Origin: Pseudomonas sp. P7548
GTDB lineage: Bacteria > Pseudomonadota > Gammaproteobacteria > Pseudomonadales > Pseudomonadaceae
NCBI RefSeq assembly: GCF_013386585.1
Contig: NZ_JACARO010000001.1
Coordinates: forward strand, 1 to 64,000
Length of the DNA: 64,000 nucleotides
Reading direction: 5' to 3'
This document shows positions 39,501-47,707 of the stretch, piece by piece; within the stretch, counting starts at the first letter, position 1; every line of letters begins with the position of its first letter. A program made the position numbers and the translations under genes. The notes under the pieces were generated by a model, which saw only the letters and a program-made list of their open reading frames with translations, ran no database searches and was not told the DNA's origin.

Positions 39501-41056
39501 ACGGTGCCTTGATCCGCTTGAAGCCGCGCCCGGAATTGAAATACACGCCCATTTCGGCTGCCATGCTCGTCACACGACCGCGTAATCGTAACGACTGGCT
39601 GAGCGGGTCGCTTGAACAGCAGATACGCAAGGGGGAGTTGGCCCCTGAAGCGTATGTGAACCGTGTGAGCCAAGCGTTCGAATTGCAGGTAGTGACTGGC
39701 AGTGCGATGTGGGGGATGCCTGGACCGGTTGACAGTTGGCGCCCGTTTGCCGGCGTGGACCTGCGTGGCCGGCGCTACCTTGAGGCGAGGGTCGACCCTG
39801 CATTAAGTCCGCTGCACAGCCGTGCCGATGATGCGGCGCGCTATGCCCATGAACATGCCGGGTCGAGGGATGAAGCACAGTTTGGCTATGTGCTCCAATC
39901 CACCGTCAACGGGCATTTTGTGACCACGTTGCCCGTCACCGACAGTGGGTCGGACCTGGCTCATCGTCGGGTTTTTGCCGATGCCGGTTATCCCTATCGC
40001 TATCAAATGGCCGGGCTGTATCTGTGTGGGTTGCAATGGGGCGACATTCAACCCGTCGGCGAGATCATGACGCTGGACTCCATTTATCGGGGGCTGATCT
40101 CCCCGTCGCGGTTGATATCGGCGATGTATCAGGTACGCGCGATGGCGAGCCGCGCGGCGTTTCCTGTTTATTTGTCGTGCGCCGATGGCGCCTTGCTGAA
40201 GTTCACCGTGCGTAATGACCGCTTTGTCGACTATCAGGACGACCTCAAGTTGAAACTGCGCCTGCTCAGCCCCCGTGAGTACATCCGGCGTACGGCGGCG
40301 GCTGGAGAGTTGCGCATCCTGGTGCCCAGTGACAATTGGCCGGGTGTGGGTGTAGTGGATGCGCAGTGGCAGCCGGGTCGCTCACAGGGCGTGTTGCCGG
40401 CTGACCAGACCTCATGGGCATTGGGCCCCGTGCATGTTCATCGCGATGATGCCGCCGGTTTCGTGCACGACCGGGCGGGGCGCTATGCCGGTCAACCGGC
40501 AATCGGTGCGTTGCTGGAGAAAACCGTGGCCAGCAATCATGTGCCGATACTGCCAACGCCTGATAACGGATTCCCATCAACGGTTGCGGTGAGCCTGTTC
40601 AAGCCTGATTCTGTTTGGCCGGACGGCTATCAGGTCAGTGCCGCGCACCTGCTGTTTCACGCGGGCCTGGACCAGGTGAGCGTAGGCGTTGAACGTTCCT
40701 ACGCTGAGTATTTCGTTTCATGGCGCGAGCTGGGGTTTTACCTGTATGAACTGAAAAAACGCAGGTTACCCATCACCGGCTTTTACCTGACGGCCCGTGA
40801 CGGGGCCTTGTTGAGCTACACCCCGACGTTCGGCCAGGATGAAGCCAACTTGTTGGCTGTAAATGGTAAGTGGACCGCTGAAGGGGGTTACACGGGCTTC
40901 GCCCCGACGCCTTCACACGCGCTGTCGGAACTGGCGCGACTCGGTCAGTTCCGGGTGCTGCGCCGTGGCAGTTTCTGGACCCTGCGCACCCTGGTGGGCA
41001 GCGACCTGAGGCTGCCAGGCAACACGACCTACCGGCCGGATCGGGATGAGTTGTGA
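36530..41056 (+). CDS. Giant seven-module DUF4329-like repeat protein
   Basis: The 1508-residue product is built of seven tandem modules, each opening with a DDAARY-type helix at about residues 27, 234, 441, 661, 870, 1095 and 1301 (period 206-225). Each continues through a GxxLxRxDGxFVxTxP strand pair and closes with a W-x-PG-VD-xW-x-P segment. They resemble DUF4329. Module 1 has Glu48, His103-x-His105-Pro and Ser132-x2-Asp135, reminiscent of a JAMM metalloprotease site although spacing is longer than canonical. Modules 2-7 lack the two histidines. No signal peptide is seen. GGAG precedes the ATG at 36530 by five bases. Function is unknown; a toxin or modifying enzyme with binding modules is one guess. 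Confidence 0.7.
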   Translation: MDDQPLREKRATLPAGHAKLGVLSPAFKTADEVARYLHGRVGLNLQVEFGSVILRRLADGLFVGSEPISDRPTTFNFSLLLDSNPANTAYLDPEGYHIVASWHTHPNTTAWVARENPAWSAHQITAYQGFYSEPDIIFNHQNRPKFREAYLSGPDGTLIKYQFDETPAALGFAHWITTRGPFESPHAFDGTIEGYYKKVASVGRLTFLISSPYWGGSVGQVPANWEPYKPWPVFADTQQALAQATIQMRRKPNIRQQVLILQSDTLSEYVARDPDPIEGLASELPPLPVGYHLHGICVNSRPLPAQYPTLESWLFKNFISPLELAQHIVQFRQYSQGAQSTLGASLYIRLRDDAILRYRFSGSALESQLFAYAPDGQVIDNGWQAALLDGSLLTRDFVRKVAEAGELSVEKTSALWDRSGVVDAQWVPYSQFPLPPLSIAFLSADDAARFIHGTLNGRREQVLGGMILQRPDGRFVVTQPVPTGPRPFAFEGLYPVDRQHSPIILNAGYRLHARYGTRAALSTTDPVLVARLKWTRQEAELGGQMFHPADVADLLASGLPGYLSGSQDSLILYSPSITTSDWRKQWVPETANGESAIGKRFADGVIKPADVVRTLAEAGTLRVVIGNALWGPADFVELDWGPGVRTLQFQRPATVSHGPLFGNANDAASDLFRRDPQDYAQPYASLYFAFILKHERREEYVASELIPVTRQSPLLSLASLYGTTLPDGFDCHSLYYANQFVGNGSAAWLKRVFIEPEDLSEAIVQARLQSMQPPYGAPVFIATPEGALLRYQSPSTFAMFEARSDADPLETVRAKLDIGTLQPIQFVRQVAASGRLQVIQPSDCWSIAGDVNGLWVPYENLQRRRLSPAFVSMDDAARYIRRRVLPSLDRSYGGIILRRDDGGFVATEPLRVSDEVFDVKSIFPDEIVTRGLYPPRTTVVASYHSRPATQWPFLLAPAQSAVYGNMFSTRVLAQSLSAALARHSHYLLAPDGALIRLKPRPELKYTPISAAMLVTRPRNRNDWLSGSLEQQIRKGELAPEAYVNRVSQAFELQVVTGSAMWGMPGPVDSWRPFAGVDLRGRRYLEARVDPALSPLHSRADDAARYAHEHAGSRDEAQFGYVLQSTVNGHFVTTLPVTDSGSDLAHRRVFADAGYPYRYQMAGLYLCGLQWGDIQPVGEIMTLDSIYRGLISPSRLISAMYQVRAMASRAAFPVYLSCADGALLKFTVRNDRFVDYQDDLKLKLRLLSPREYIRRTAAAGELRILVPSDNWPGVGVVDAQWQPGRSQGVLPADQTSWALGPVHVHRDDAAGFVHDRAGRYAGQPAIGALLEKTVASNHVPILPTPDNGFPSTVAVSLFKPDSVWPDGYQVSAAHLLFHAGLDQVSVGVERSYAEYFVSWRELGFYLYELKKRRLPITGFYLTARDGALLSYTPTFGQDEANLLAVNGKWTAEGGYTGFAPTPSHALSELARLGQFRVLRRGSFWTLRTLVGSDLRLPGNTTYRPDRDEL

Positions 41057-41065
41057 GTCATCGGT

Positions 41066-42076
41066 CTAACGTTTGCGCATCAAACCGATAAAAAAAAATC
41101 CACCAATCGCCGCCGTGGCCACGCCAATCGGCAAATCCTCGGGGGCGATCAAGGTGCGTGCGGCCACGTCCACCCACACCAGGAACAGGCTGCCCAGCAG
41201 CGCACACACCGGCAGTAACCGGCGATGCTCGGCGCCGATCAGGCGCCGGGCGATGTGCGGCACCATCAGCCCGACGAAGCCGATAGAGCCGCTGATGGAC
41301 ACCAGCACACCGGTCATCAAGGACGCCACCAGGAACACCTTCAAGCGCACGTTGCGCGCGTTCAGGCCCAGGGTCACGGCTGTCTGTTCGCCGGCCATCA
41401 GCGCGTTCAACGGCCGGGCCATGCCTGCCAACACCAGCAAGCCCATCAGCACGGTAACGGCAGGAATCGCCAACAGCTCCCAGCGTGCCAGGCCCAGGCC
41501 GCCCAGCATCCAGAACATCACCGCCGACGCGGCGCGATGGTCGCCCATGAACAGCAGCAGGTTGGCCGCCGCCATCATCACGAACGACACCGCCACGCCG
41601 CACAGCAGCAGGCGATCGCTCTCCAGCCGCCCATTGCGACTGGCCACCGCCAGCACCACCAGCATGCTCAGCAGCGCGCCGATAAAGGCGGCGATGGGCA
41701 GGGTCAGCAGGCCGACAATTTCACCTACATGCAGCACCACGATCACCGCGCCGAGGGTGGCGCCGGAGGTGACGCCCAACAGGTGCGGGTCAGCCAGCGG
41801 GTTGCGCGTGACCGCCTGCAACACGGCACCGATCAAGGCCAGCCCGGCCCCCACCAGCGCACCCAGCAACATGCGTGGCACGCGGATCAACCACACAATA
41901 TGTTCCTGCCCGGCCGGCCAGTTCACCTCACCCACGCCAAAGGCTTTGAACAGCACGATGCGCCACACCACTTCCACTGGCACCCGCGCCGGGCCGAAGC
42001 CCAGGGAGATCACACAAGACACCAGCAGCACCGCAGCCAGCGTGGCGAGCAACAAGGCGTAGCGACGGGTGATCAT
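41066..42076 (-). CDS. FecCD-type ABC metal permease
   Basis: The 336-residue permease of the FecCD/BtuC family has about ten helices and the LGVTSGATLGAVIVVL and GFVGLMVPHIARRLIG motifs typical of siderophore, haem or cobalamin importers. It overlaps the binding-protein gene by 4 bases. In order with the genes upstream (receptor, ATPase, binding protein, permease) it matches the PA2911-PA2914 arrangement I recall from P. aeruginosa, reported as zinc-responsive. The stop lies 9 bases from the convergent seven-module gene. Confidence 0.87.
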   Translation of the reverse strand: MITRRYALLLATLAAVLLVSCVISLGFGPARVPVEVVWRIVLFKAFGVGEVNWPAGQEHIVWLIRVPRMLLGALVGAGLALIGAVLQAVTRNPLADPHLLGVTSGATLGAVIVVLHVGEIVGLLTLPIAAFIGALLSMLVVLAVASRNGRLESDRLLLCGVAVSFVMMAAANLLLFMGDHRAASAVMFWMLGGLGLARWELLAIPAVTVLMGLLVLAGMARPLNALMAGEQTAVTLGLNARNVRLKVFLVASLMTGVLVSISGSIGFVGLMVPHIARRLIGAEHRRLLPVCALLGSLFLVWVDVAARTLIAPEDLPIGVATAAIGGFFFIGLMRKR

Positions 42077-43020
42077 TCGCCGTGAAACCCCTTGGCCAGG
42101 GTTTCCACCGCCAGCACGTTGTCGATGCCTGGCGTGGCCTGCACGTAAGGGATCACGATAAACCGCTGGTTCCTGATCGCGTCCACCGCTTGCAGCGCCG
42201 GGTTGTTGAGCAGGAACTGCTCCTTCTGCTCGGCAGTGATTTCGCTGTAGTCGACGATCACGATCACCTGCGGGTTGCGTTCCACCACGGTTTCCCAGTT
42301 GACCCGGGTCCAGCTGGCGTCGATGTCATCGAGAATATTGCGCCCACCCGCCGCCTCGATCAGCGCCTGGGGCATGCCCAGGCGGCCGGAGGTCATGGCG
42401 CGGTCTTCTCCGCTGTCATACAGGAAGACGCGTGGCTTGTCGGCAGGCAGGTCGCTTTGCACGTTGGCCACCTGCGCCTGCATCTGTGCGATCAGCGCGT
42501 TGGCGCGGTCTTGCACGTCGAAGATCTTGCCCAGGTTGCGCAGGTCGTTATAGGTGTCGTCCAGCGTGGCGGCTGGGCGCTTCATCACGAACGCGCAGGA
42601 CTCGGTCAGCTCGTACACGTTGATGCCCAGCGGTTGCAGGGTACTGGGGGTGAGGTCACCGCCCACGCGCATGCCGTAATCCCAGCCGGCGAAGAAGAAA
42701 TCCACGTTGGCGTTGAGCAGGGTTTCCACCGACGGGTATTTGCTCGCCAACTCCGGCAGGCCGTCGAGAATCTCGGCCATTTCGGGGGTGACCGACTTCC
42801 AGCCGGTCACGCCGCTGTAGCCGGCCATGTGCGACTTGAGGCCCAGGGCGAGCATCATCTGGGTCATGTTGATGTCGTGGCTGACCGCGTGTTTCGGCGC
42901 TTCCTGGAAGGTCACGTCACGGTTGCAACTCTTGATGGTCACCGGGTAGTGAGTGGCTTCGGCAACGGCGTGCGAAGCGCCGAACAACAGGGCAACGGCG
43001 AGCAGGGTGCGCAGGGTCAT
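42073..43020 (-). CDS. Periplasmic binding protein of the metal ABC importer
   Basis: The 315-residue protein has a signal peptide ending near residue 20 and a type-III (BtuF/FhuD-like) fold, with VSHDINMTQMMLALGLKSHMAGYSG and SGRLGMPQALIEAAGGRNILDD typical of this class. It binds a metal complex for the FecCD permease. Both neighbours overlap by 4 bases, showing coupling. Ligand unknown; the operator upstream of the receptor argues for zinc. Confidence 0.85.
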   Translation of the reverse strand: MTLRTLLAVALLFGASHAVAEATHYPVTIKSCNRDVTFQEAPKHAVSHDINMTQMMLALGLKSHMAGYSGVTGWKSVTPEMAEILDGLPELASKYPSVETLLNANVDFFFAGWDYGMRVGGDLTPSTLQPLGINVYELTESCAFVMKRPAATLDDTYNDLRNLGKIFDVQDRANALIAQMQAQVANVQSDLPADKPRVFLYDSGEDRAMTSGRLGMPQALIEAAGGRNILDDIDASWTRVNWETVVERNPQVIVIVDYSEITAEQKEQFLLNNPALQAVDAIRNQRFIVIPYVQATPGIDNVLAVETLAKGFHGE

Positions 43021-43805
43021 GGTTGGGTTATCCAGGTGATTCGGGGGTAGCCGGACAAGGGGTGGGTGTCGATCAGTGCCTCGACGCCGAATACGTCGCG
43101 CAGCAGTTCGACGGTCAGTACTTCGTGGGGCGTGCCGCTGGCGACGATGCGCCCGTGGTTGATCACGTACAGGCGGTCGCAGAACGCGGCGGCCAGGTTC
43201 AGGTCGTGGATACTGGCGAGCGTGCCGATGTTCAGGCGCTTGACCAGCCGCAGCAGTTCCAGCTGATAGCGCGGGTCGAGGTGGTTGGTGGGTTCGTCGA
43301 GGATCAGCAACTGCGGCTGCTGGGCGAGGGCGCGGGCGAGGATCACGCGTTGTTTTTCACCGCCCGAGAGGGTCGCAAAGGCATGGTCTTCGAAGCCCCG
43401 CATGCCGACGGATTCCAGCGCCTGTTGGATCAGCTGTTGATCCTGCAGCGTGTCGCTGTCGAACAGCCCTTTGTGTGGCGTACGGCCCATGGCGACCACC
43501 TCGTCCACCCGCAGGCCGAAGGCATCGGGGAATTCCTGCAGCACCACGGCGACGCGTTGCGCGCACCATTTGGCGCTGTGTTTCCAAACGTTCTGGTGGG
43601 CGAGCGACACGTCACCCTGATCCGGCCTGGTGAACCGATAGGCGCAGCGCAGCAGGCTGGTCTTGCCGCTGCCATTGGGGCCGATCAATCCCACGAACTC
43701 ACCTTCGCCGACCTGCAGGCTGGCGTCACACAAGTGGAACGAGTGCCGACAGTGGCCGTGAGCCTGGGGTGTCCAGGTGAGGCGGGTGAGGGTGAGAGAA
43801 GTCAT
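43017..43805 (-). CDS. ABC ATPase of the metal importer (FecE/BtuD-like)
   Basis: A 262-residue ATPase of the FecE group: Walker [10 protein letters not shown], signature LSGGEKQRV, Walker [13 protein letters not shown], and the H-loop [13 protein letters not shown]. The ATG at 43805 is used; a frame to 43826 is less likely. It follows the receptor gene across a REP pair and overlaps the binding-protein gene by 4 bases. Confidence 0.9.
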   Translation of the reverse strand: MTSLTLTRLTWTPQAHGHCRHSFHLCDASLQVGEGEFVGLIGPNGSGKTSLLRCAYRFTRPDQGDVSLAHQNVWKHSAKWCAQRVAVVLQEFPDAFGLRVDEVVAMGRTPHKGLFDSDTLQDQQLIQQALESVGMRGFEDHAFATLSGGEKQRVILARALAQQPQLLILDEPTNHLDPRYQLELLRLVKRLNIGTLASIHDLNLAAAFCDRLYVINHGRIVASGTPHEVLTVELLRDVFGVEALIDTHPLSGYPRITWITQP

Positions 43806-43836
43806 CAATGCGCTCTGGGTAAACACCGTTCAAAAG

Positions 43837-43924
43837 TGTGGGAGCTGGCTTGCCTGCGATAGCGGTGTGTCAGGCAAGACACCTTTGCCGCAGAGACCGC
43901 CATCGCAGGCAAGCCAGCTCCCAC
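43837..43924. repeat. REP pair between the receptor and ATPase genes
   Basis: AGCTGGC-class arms flanking a 36-base loop within the metal-uptake operon. Confidence 0.88.
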
Positions 43925-43945
43925 ATTGGGTTTGTATGTATTCAG

Positions 43946-46054
43946 TTAGAAGGTGTAATCCGCCGTGACGAAGAAGGAGCGCGGCTCGCCCAGGATCCAC
44001 TGCTGGCCTTCGTTGTATTGGCTGACGGCGTAGGTGCGGTTGAACAGGTTGTTCAATTGCAGGCCCAGGGTGGTGTTGCGCAGGGCCTTCCACGACACCG
44101 TGGCGTCGACCACGGTGTAGCTCGGTATTTCATTGGTGTTGGCGGTGTCGGCGAAACGCGAATCCACGTAGCGCACGCCGGCGCCGGCGCGCACGTCGTC
44201 GGTCACGGCCTTGCTCAACCACAGGTTGGCGGTGCGGCGCGGCACGTCGGTGGGGCGGTTGCCGTTGCGCGACACCGACTGGCCGTCGACCACTTCGGAG
44301 AAGTCATCGTATTGCGCGCGCACGATGGCCGCGTTGGCTTGCAGTTGCCAGGCGTCTGGCAGTTGCAGGTCGAGGCTGGCTTCCAGGCCGTTGGACGATT
44401 GCTGGCCGACCTGTTCCTTGAGGTTCGTGCCGGGGATGCTCACCAGCAGTTTCTTCTTCACGATGTGATAGGCCGCCAGGGTCCATTCGCCGCGCTGGTC
44501 CCAGAAGGATTGCTTGAGGCCGACCTCGGCCTGTTTGGCAGTGGACAGGCCGAATTGCTGCTGGCTCGGGCTCAAGGTGATCAGGCTGCCGACGCCGTCG
44601 GTGCTGGTGGCGTACTGGCCGTAGACCGAGGTGTCGGGGGTGAGCGCATAGACCAGGCCGGCCTTCCAGTTGTTGCCGGTGAGGGTCTTGTTGGCGTCGT
44701 TGTGCTCGGGAGTCAGGTCCTGATTGTCGATGTGCAGATAGTCACGGCGCACACCGGTGATCAGCGACAGCTTGTCGGTGAGTTGCAGGCGGTTCTCGGC
44801 AAAGCCCGCCAGCTGTTTGGTGGTGCTGACCGACTGCGGGATGAACGGGTCGGCGCTTTCGAAAGGCTGTGGCACCGGGTGGTTGATGTCCACCGGCTGG
44901 CCGCTTGCGGTGGCGTCATCGAACGGCGCGTTGCTCGCCAGGCGGAAGCGGATGCGGTTGTACTCGGCACCGACCACGGTCTGGCTGTCGAGGCCGAACA
45001 GGGTGTGTTTAAAGGTGAAGGTCTGGCGGTCGCCGACCTGTTCCTGGTTGTGCTTGATGCCCAGGTAGCTCTGTCGCACCAGGCCGCCGTCGACGTAGTT
45101 GTAGCTCTCGGCGTTCTGCCAGCGGCGCTGGTTTTTCAGGTACGACAGCTCGTTGGTGGCGGTGACGTTGTCGTTGATCTGCCACTCGCTGGTCAGGCGG
45201 GTCCACTGGTCGTTGTAGTGCTGGATGGCGTTGCTGACGTTATAGTTCTTATCCCGCAGGCCTTTGTGCAACTGGCCGTTGATCAGCGGCGTGCCGTAGT
45301 CGTTCTGCGGGGTCTGGTCGCCGTAGTCGTGGGCCAGGGTAAAGCTCAGGTTGTCGGCCGGTTGCCAGCGCAGGGCGCCGCTGACGAAGTCGCTGGACGA
45401 GTCGCCCCGGTCGATGAAGCCGTTGCTGCGCAGGCGGTTGACGTTCAGGCGATAGCTCAGGGTGTCGGTCAGCGAGCCGCCACTGTCGAGGGCTTGCTGT
45501 TGGCGATCGTAGGAGCCGTAGCCCAGGCGGACATGGTTTTCGATCTCGCCTTCAAACGGCTTTTTCGCGATGGTATTGATCACCGCACCGGTGGCGCCCT
45601 GGCCGTACATCACTGAGGCGGGGCCGCGCAGCACGTCCACCCGTTCCACCGACCAGGTGTCCACCGGGAAGGTGGACGTACCGGCGCCGTCGAACATGCG
45701 CTGGCCGTCGTACAGCTGCAGCACCGAGCTTTGCCCGGTAAACCCGCGGGCCTGCAACGAGGTGCCGCCGTCGCCCGGCGTGCCGGTGCGGGTGATACCG
45801 GTGGCGCGGGAGATGGCGTCCTGCACGCTGGCATCGCCGCGTTCGCGGATCTTTTCACCGGTCTGGCTTTCGACGCTGCCCGGGGTTTGCCGTGCCGTGA
45901 GGTTCAGGCGTGAACCGGCGGTGGTCGGGGTGTCCAGGTCGATGCGTTCTTCATCGACGGCCGGCGCGGTGATGGGACTGACGGGCAGGGTCAGGGCCTG
46001 GGCGCTGTTATGCAGGGCGAGCAGGCACACGCCGGACGCAAGGTACTTGTTCAT
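43946..46054 (-). CDS. TonB-dependent outer-membrane receptor
   Basis: A 702-residue receptor with a signal peptide (about residues 1-21), a plug domain whose conserved core includes SLQARGFTGQSSVLQLYDG and VERVDVLRGPASVMYGQGATGAVI, and a C-terminal barrel ending in VTADYTF with terminal phenylalanine. The start is ATG at 46054. It begins the ABC importer operon. The arrangement and the Zur-like operator suggest uptake of zinc or a zinc complex; a ferric siderophore is the alternative. Confidence 0.87.
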   Translation of the reverse strand: MNKYLASGVCLLALHNSAQALTLPVSPITAPAVDEERIDLDTPTTAGSRLNLTARQTPGSVESQTGEKIRERGDASVQDAISRATGITRTGTPGDGGTSLQARGFTGQSSVLQLYDGQRMFDGAGTSTFPVDTWSVERVDVLRGPASVMYGQGATGAVINTIAKKPFEGEIENHVRLGYGSYDRQQQALDSGGSLTDTLSYRLNVNRLRSNGFIDRGDSSSDFVSGALRWQPADNLSFTLAHDYGDQTPQNDYGTPLINGQLHKGLRDKNYNVSNAIQHYNDQWTRLTSEWQINDNVTATNELSYLKNQRRWQNAESYNYVDGGLVRQSYLGIKHNQEQVGDRQTFTFKHTLFGLDSQTVVGAEYNRIRFRLASNAPFDDATASGQPVDINHPVPQPFESADPFIPQSVSTTKQLAGFAENRLQLTDKLSLITGVRRDYLHIDNQDLTPEHNDANKTLTGNNWKAGLVYALTPDTSVYGQYATSTDGVGSLITLSPSQQQFGLSTAKQAEVGLKQSFWDQRGEWTLAAYHIVKKKLLVSIPGTNLKEQVGQQSSNGLEASLDLQLPDAWQLQANAAIVRAQYDDFSEVVDGQSVSRNGNRPTDVPRRTANLWLSKAVTDDVRAGAGVRYVDSRFADTANTNEIPSYTVVDATVSWKALRNTTLGLQLNNLFNRTYAVSQYNEGQQWILGEPRSFFVTADYTF

Positions 46055-46117
46055 CGGTCGATCAGTCTTCTTGGAGGGATGCTCGCCGCGAGGCGCGGCG
46101 AGCAACGATAACGCAGA

Positions 46118-46138
46118 AAGTGTTATAAGTTAACACTT
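46118..46138. promoter_or_regulatory. Zur-like operator
   Basis: Eight-base arms AAGTGTTA and TAACACTT are separated by TAAGT, giving GTTATA...TTAAC in the centre, close to the Zur consensus GTTATANTATAAC. It lies 64 bases upstream of the receptor gene. Fur boxes (GATAATGATAATC) do not fit. Confidence 0.5.
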
Positions 46139-46203
46139 ATTGGCTGCGGGACAAAAGTCGCGCAAGGCTACAGAAGGCTTCTGCCATGGGCATCTCGCAG
46201 GGT

Positions 46204-47586
46204 TCATGCAGAACCTGAGGCAGATTCATGTTGGCCGAAGAAGCGTGACAGCACTAGGCGATCCAGTGCCCACACCACGATCAACGAGGCGCCCACCAGC
46301 GGGAAAACAATCGCCAGCGCCAGCATGATCACCATCGCGGTTTTCCATTTCGGCAGGTCATGGCGCAGCGGTGGAACACCCAAGCCGCCGGCCGGGCGAC
46401 GCTTCCACCAGATCACCACACCGCTGACCGCGCTGAGCAGAATCATCAGGCAAATCAACAGCACGATCAGCTGATTGACCCAGCCGAACATCTTGCCTTC
46501 GTGCAGCATCACGCCGGTTTCCGTTGCACGGGCGACCGTGTTGTAGTGCTCCCAGCGCACATCGGCCAGCACCTTGCCGGTGTACTGGTCCACGTGCAGG
46601 GTGGCGTCGTTGCGTGGGTCGTTGGCGAACACCGCGACGGTGAACACACCGGTGGCGGTGGTCGGGAAGGTGATGCTGTAGCCCGGCTCGACCTTGCGTG
46701 CGTTGGCCAGGTCGACCACCTGTTGCAGGCGCACGGTCGGCGCGGCCGGACCTGAGTGCATGGCGCCGTGGTTCATGTGCTCGGCGTGGTCGCCGGACAT
46801 CGGCATCGGCGTGTTTTCCAGGGCCCACGGCACGGTCTGTTGGCTGGCAGTATTGAGGATGCGCGCCTGTTGGTCGGACTGCGGCACGTTGTTCCACATC
46901 GCCGCCGGGAAGGTGTTCCACAGGTCGGCGTACTGCTTGCCCCAGAAGCCGGTCCAGGTCATGCCACTGAGCAGCATCACCAGCAGGAAGGCGGCGCCCC
47001 AGAAGCCGGCGACGGCGTGCAGGTCACGCCAGAACACGCGGCCGCGGCTACTGAAACGAGGCCACAGCACGCCTGCCGAAGACTTGCCACGCGGCCACCA
47101 CAGGTACACGCCCGACACCACCAGCATCACACCCCAGCCGGCAGCGAGCTCCACCAGACGATCGCCAACGGTGCCGATCATCAACTCGCCGTGCAGGGCG
47201 CGGGCGATGGCTTGCAGGTTGTACTTCGAATCCTGCTCGCCGAGTACCGTGCCGCGATAAGGGTCGACGAACACTGTCACTTCGCGGCCTTCCTTGTGCA
47301 TCACGAACTGCGCGCTGGCGGTGGCGTCGGCGGGTGGCAGGTATTTGCTGATGGCGGCATTGGGGTAGGCCGCTTTGGCGCGTGCCAGTTGCTCGTCGGC
47401 GGTCAGGGCATGTTCAGCGGTTTGGACCTTAAGCAGGTCGCCGTACATCAGCGGGTCGAGCTGGGGTTTGAACAGGTAGATGATGCCGGTCAGGGCCAGC
47501 AGCACCATGAAGGGGGCAACGAACAGCCCAGCGTAGAAATGCCAGCGCCAGGCCAGGTTGTAGAAGGAAACTTTTTGAGTGGTCAT
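46204..47586 (-). CDS. PepSY-domain inner-membrane protein
   Basis: The 460-residue protein has an N-terminal helix (FYAGLFVAPFMVLLALTGIIYLF), periplasmic PepSY-like regions, and later helices, the architecture of the PepSY_TM family often linked with TonB receptors and thought to act as membrane reductases for metal complexes. A Met/His-rich loop at about residues 268-282 (PMPMSGDHAEHMNHGAMH) suggests copper contact. ATG at 47586 follows GGAGCACC. It is downstream of the copper receptor and probably co-transcribed. Confidence 0.83.
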   Translation of the reverse strand: MTTQKVSFYNLAWRWHFYAGLFVAPFMVLLALTGIIYLFKPQLDPLMYGDLLKVQTAEHALTADEQLARAKAAYPNAAISKYLPPADATASAQFVMHKEGREVTVFVDPYRGTVLGEQDSKYNLQAIARALHGELMIGTVGDRLVELAAGWGVMLVVSGVYLWWPRGKSSAGVLWPRFSSRGRVFWRDLHAVAGFWGAAFLLVMLLSGMTWTGFWGKQYADLWNTFPAAMWNNVPQSDQQARILNTASQQTVPWALENTPMPMSGDHAEHMNHGAMHSGPAAPTVRLQQVVDLANARKVEPGYSITFPTTATGVFTVAVFANDPRNDATLHVDQYTGKVLADVRWEHYNTVARATETGVMLHEGKMFGWVNQLIVLLICLMILLSAVSGVVIWWKRRPAGGLGVPPLRHDLPKWKTAMVIMLALAIVFPLVGASLIVVWALDRLVLSRFFGQHESASGSA

Positions 47587-47630
47587 CAGGGTGCTCCGCA
47601 AGGCTTTAAAAATTGTTGTCAGTTATGCCG

Positions 47631-47704
47631 CCATCGCGGGCAAGCCAGCTCCCACCTTTGAATGTATTCACAAATCAAAGGTGGGAGCTGGCTTGCCTGC
47701 GATG
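47631..47704. repeat. REP pair (AGCTGGC class)
   Basis: The left arm reads CATCGCGGGCAAGCCAGCTC (a hybrid of the two classes) and the right arm the complement of the CTGGC class. It lies between the copper receptor and PepSY genes. Confidence 0.87.
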
Positions 47705-47707
47705 CTC

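Noticed and set aside
46118..46138. Fur box for the TonB receptor
   Set aside because: The palindrome lacks GATAAT hexamers and fits the Zur pattern better.
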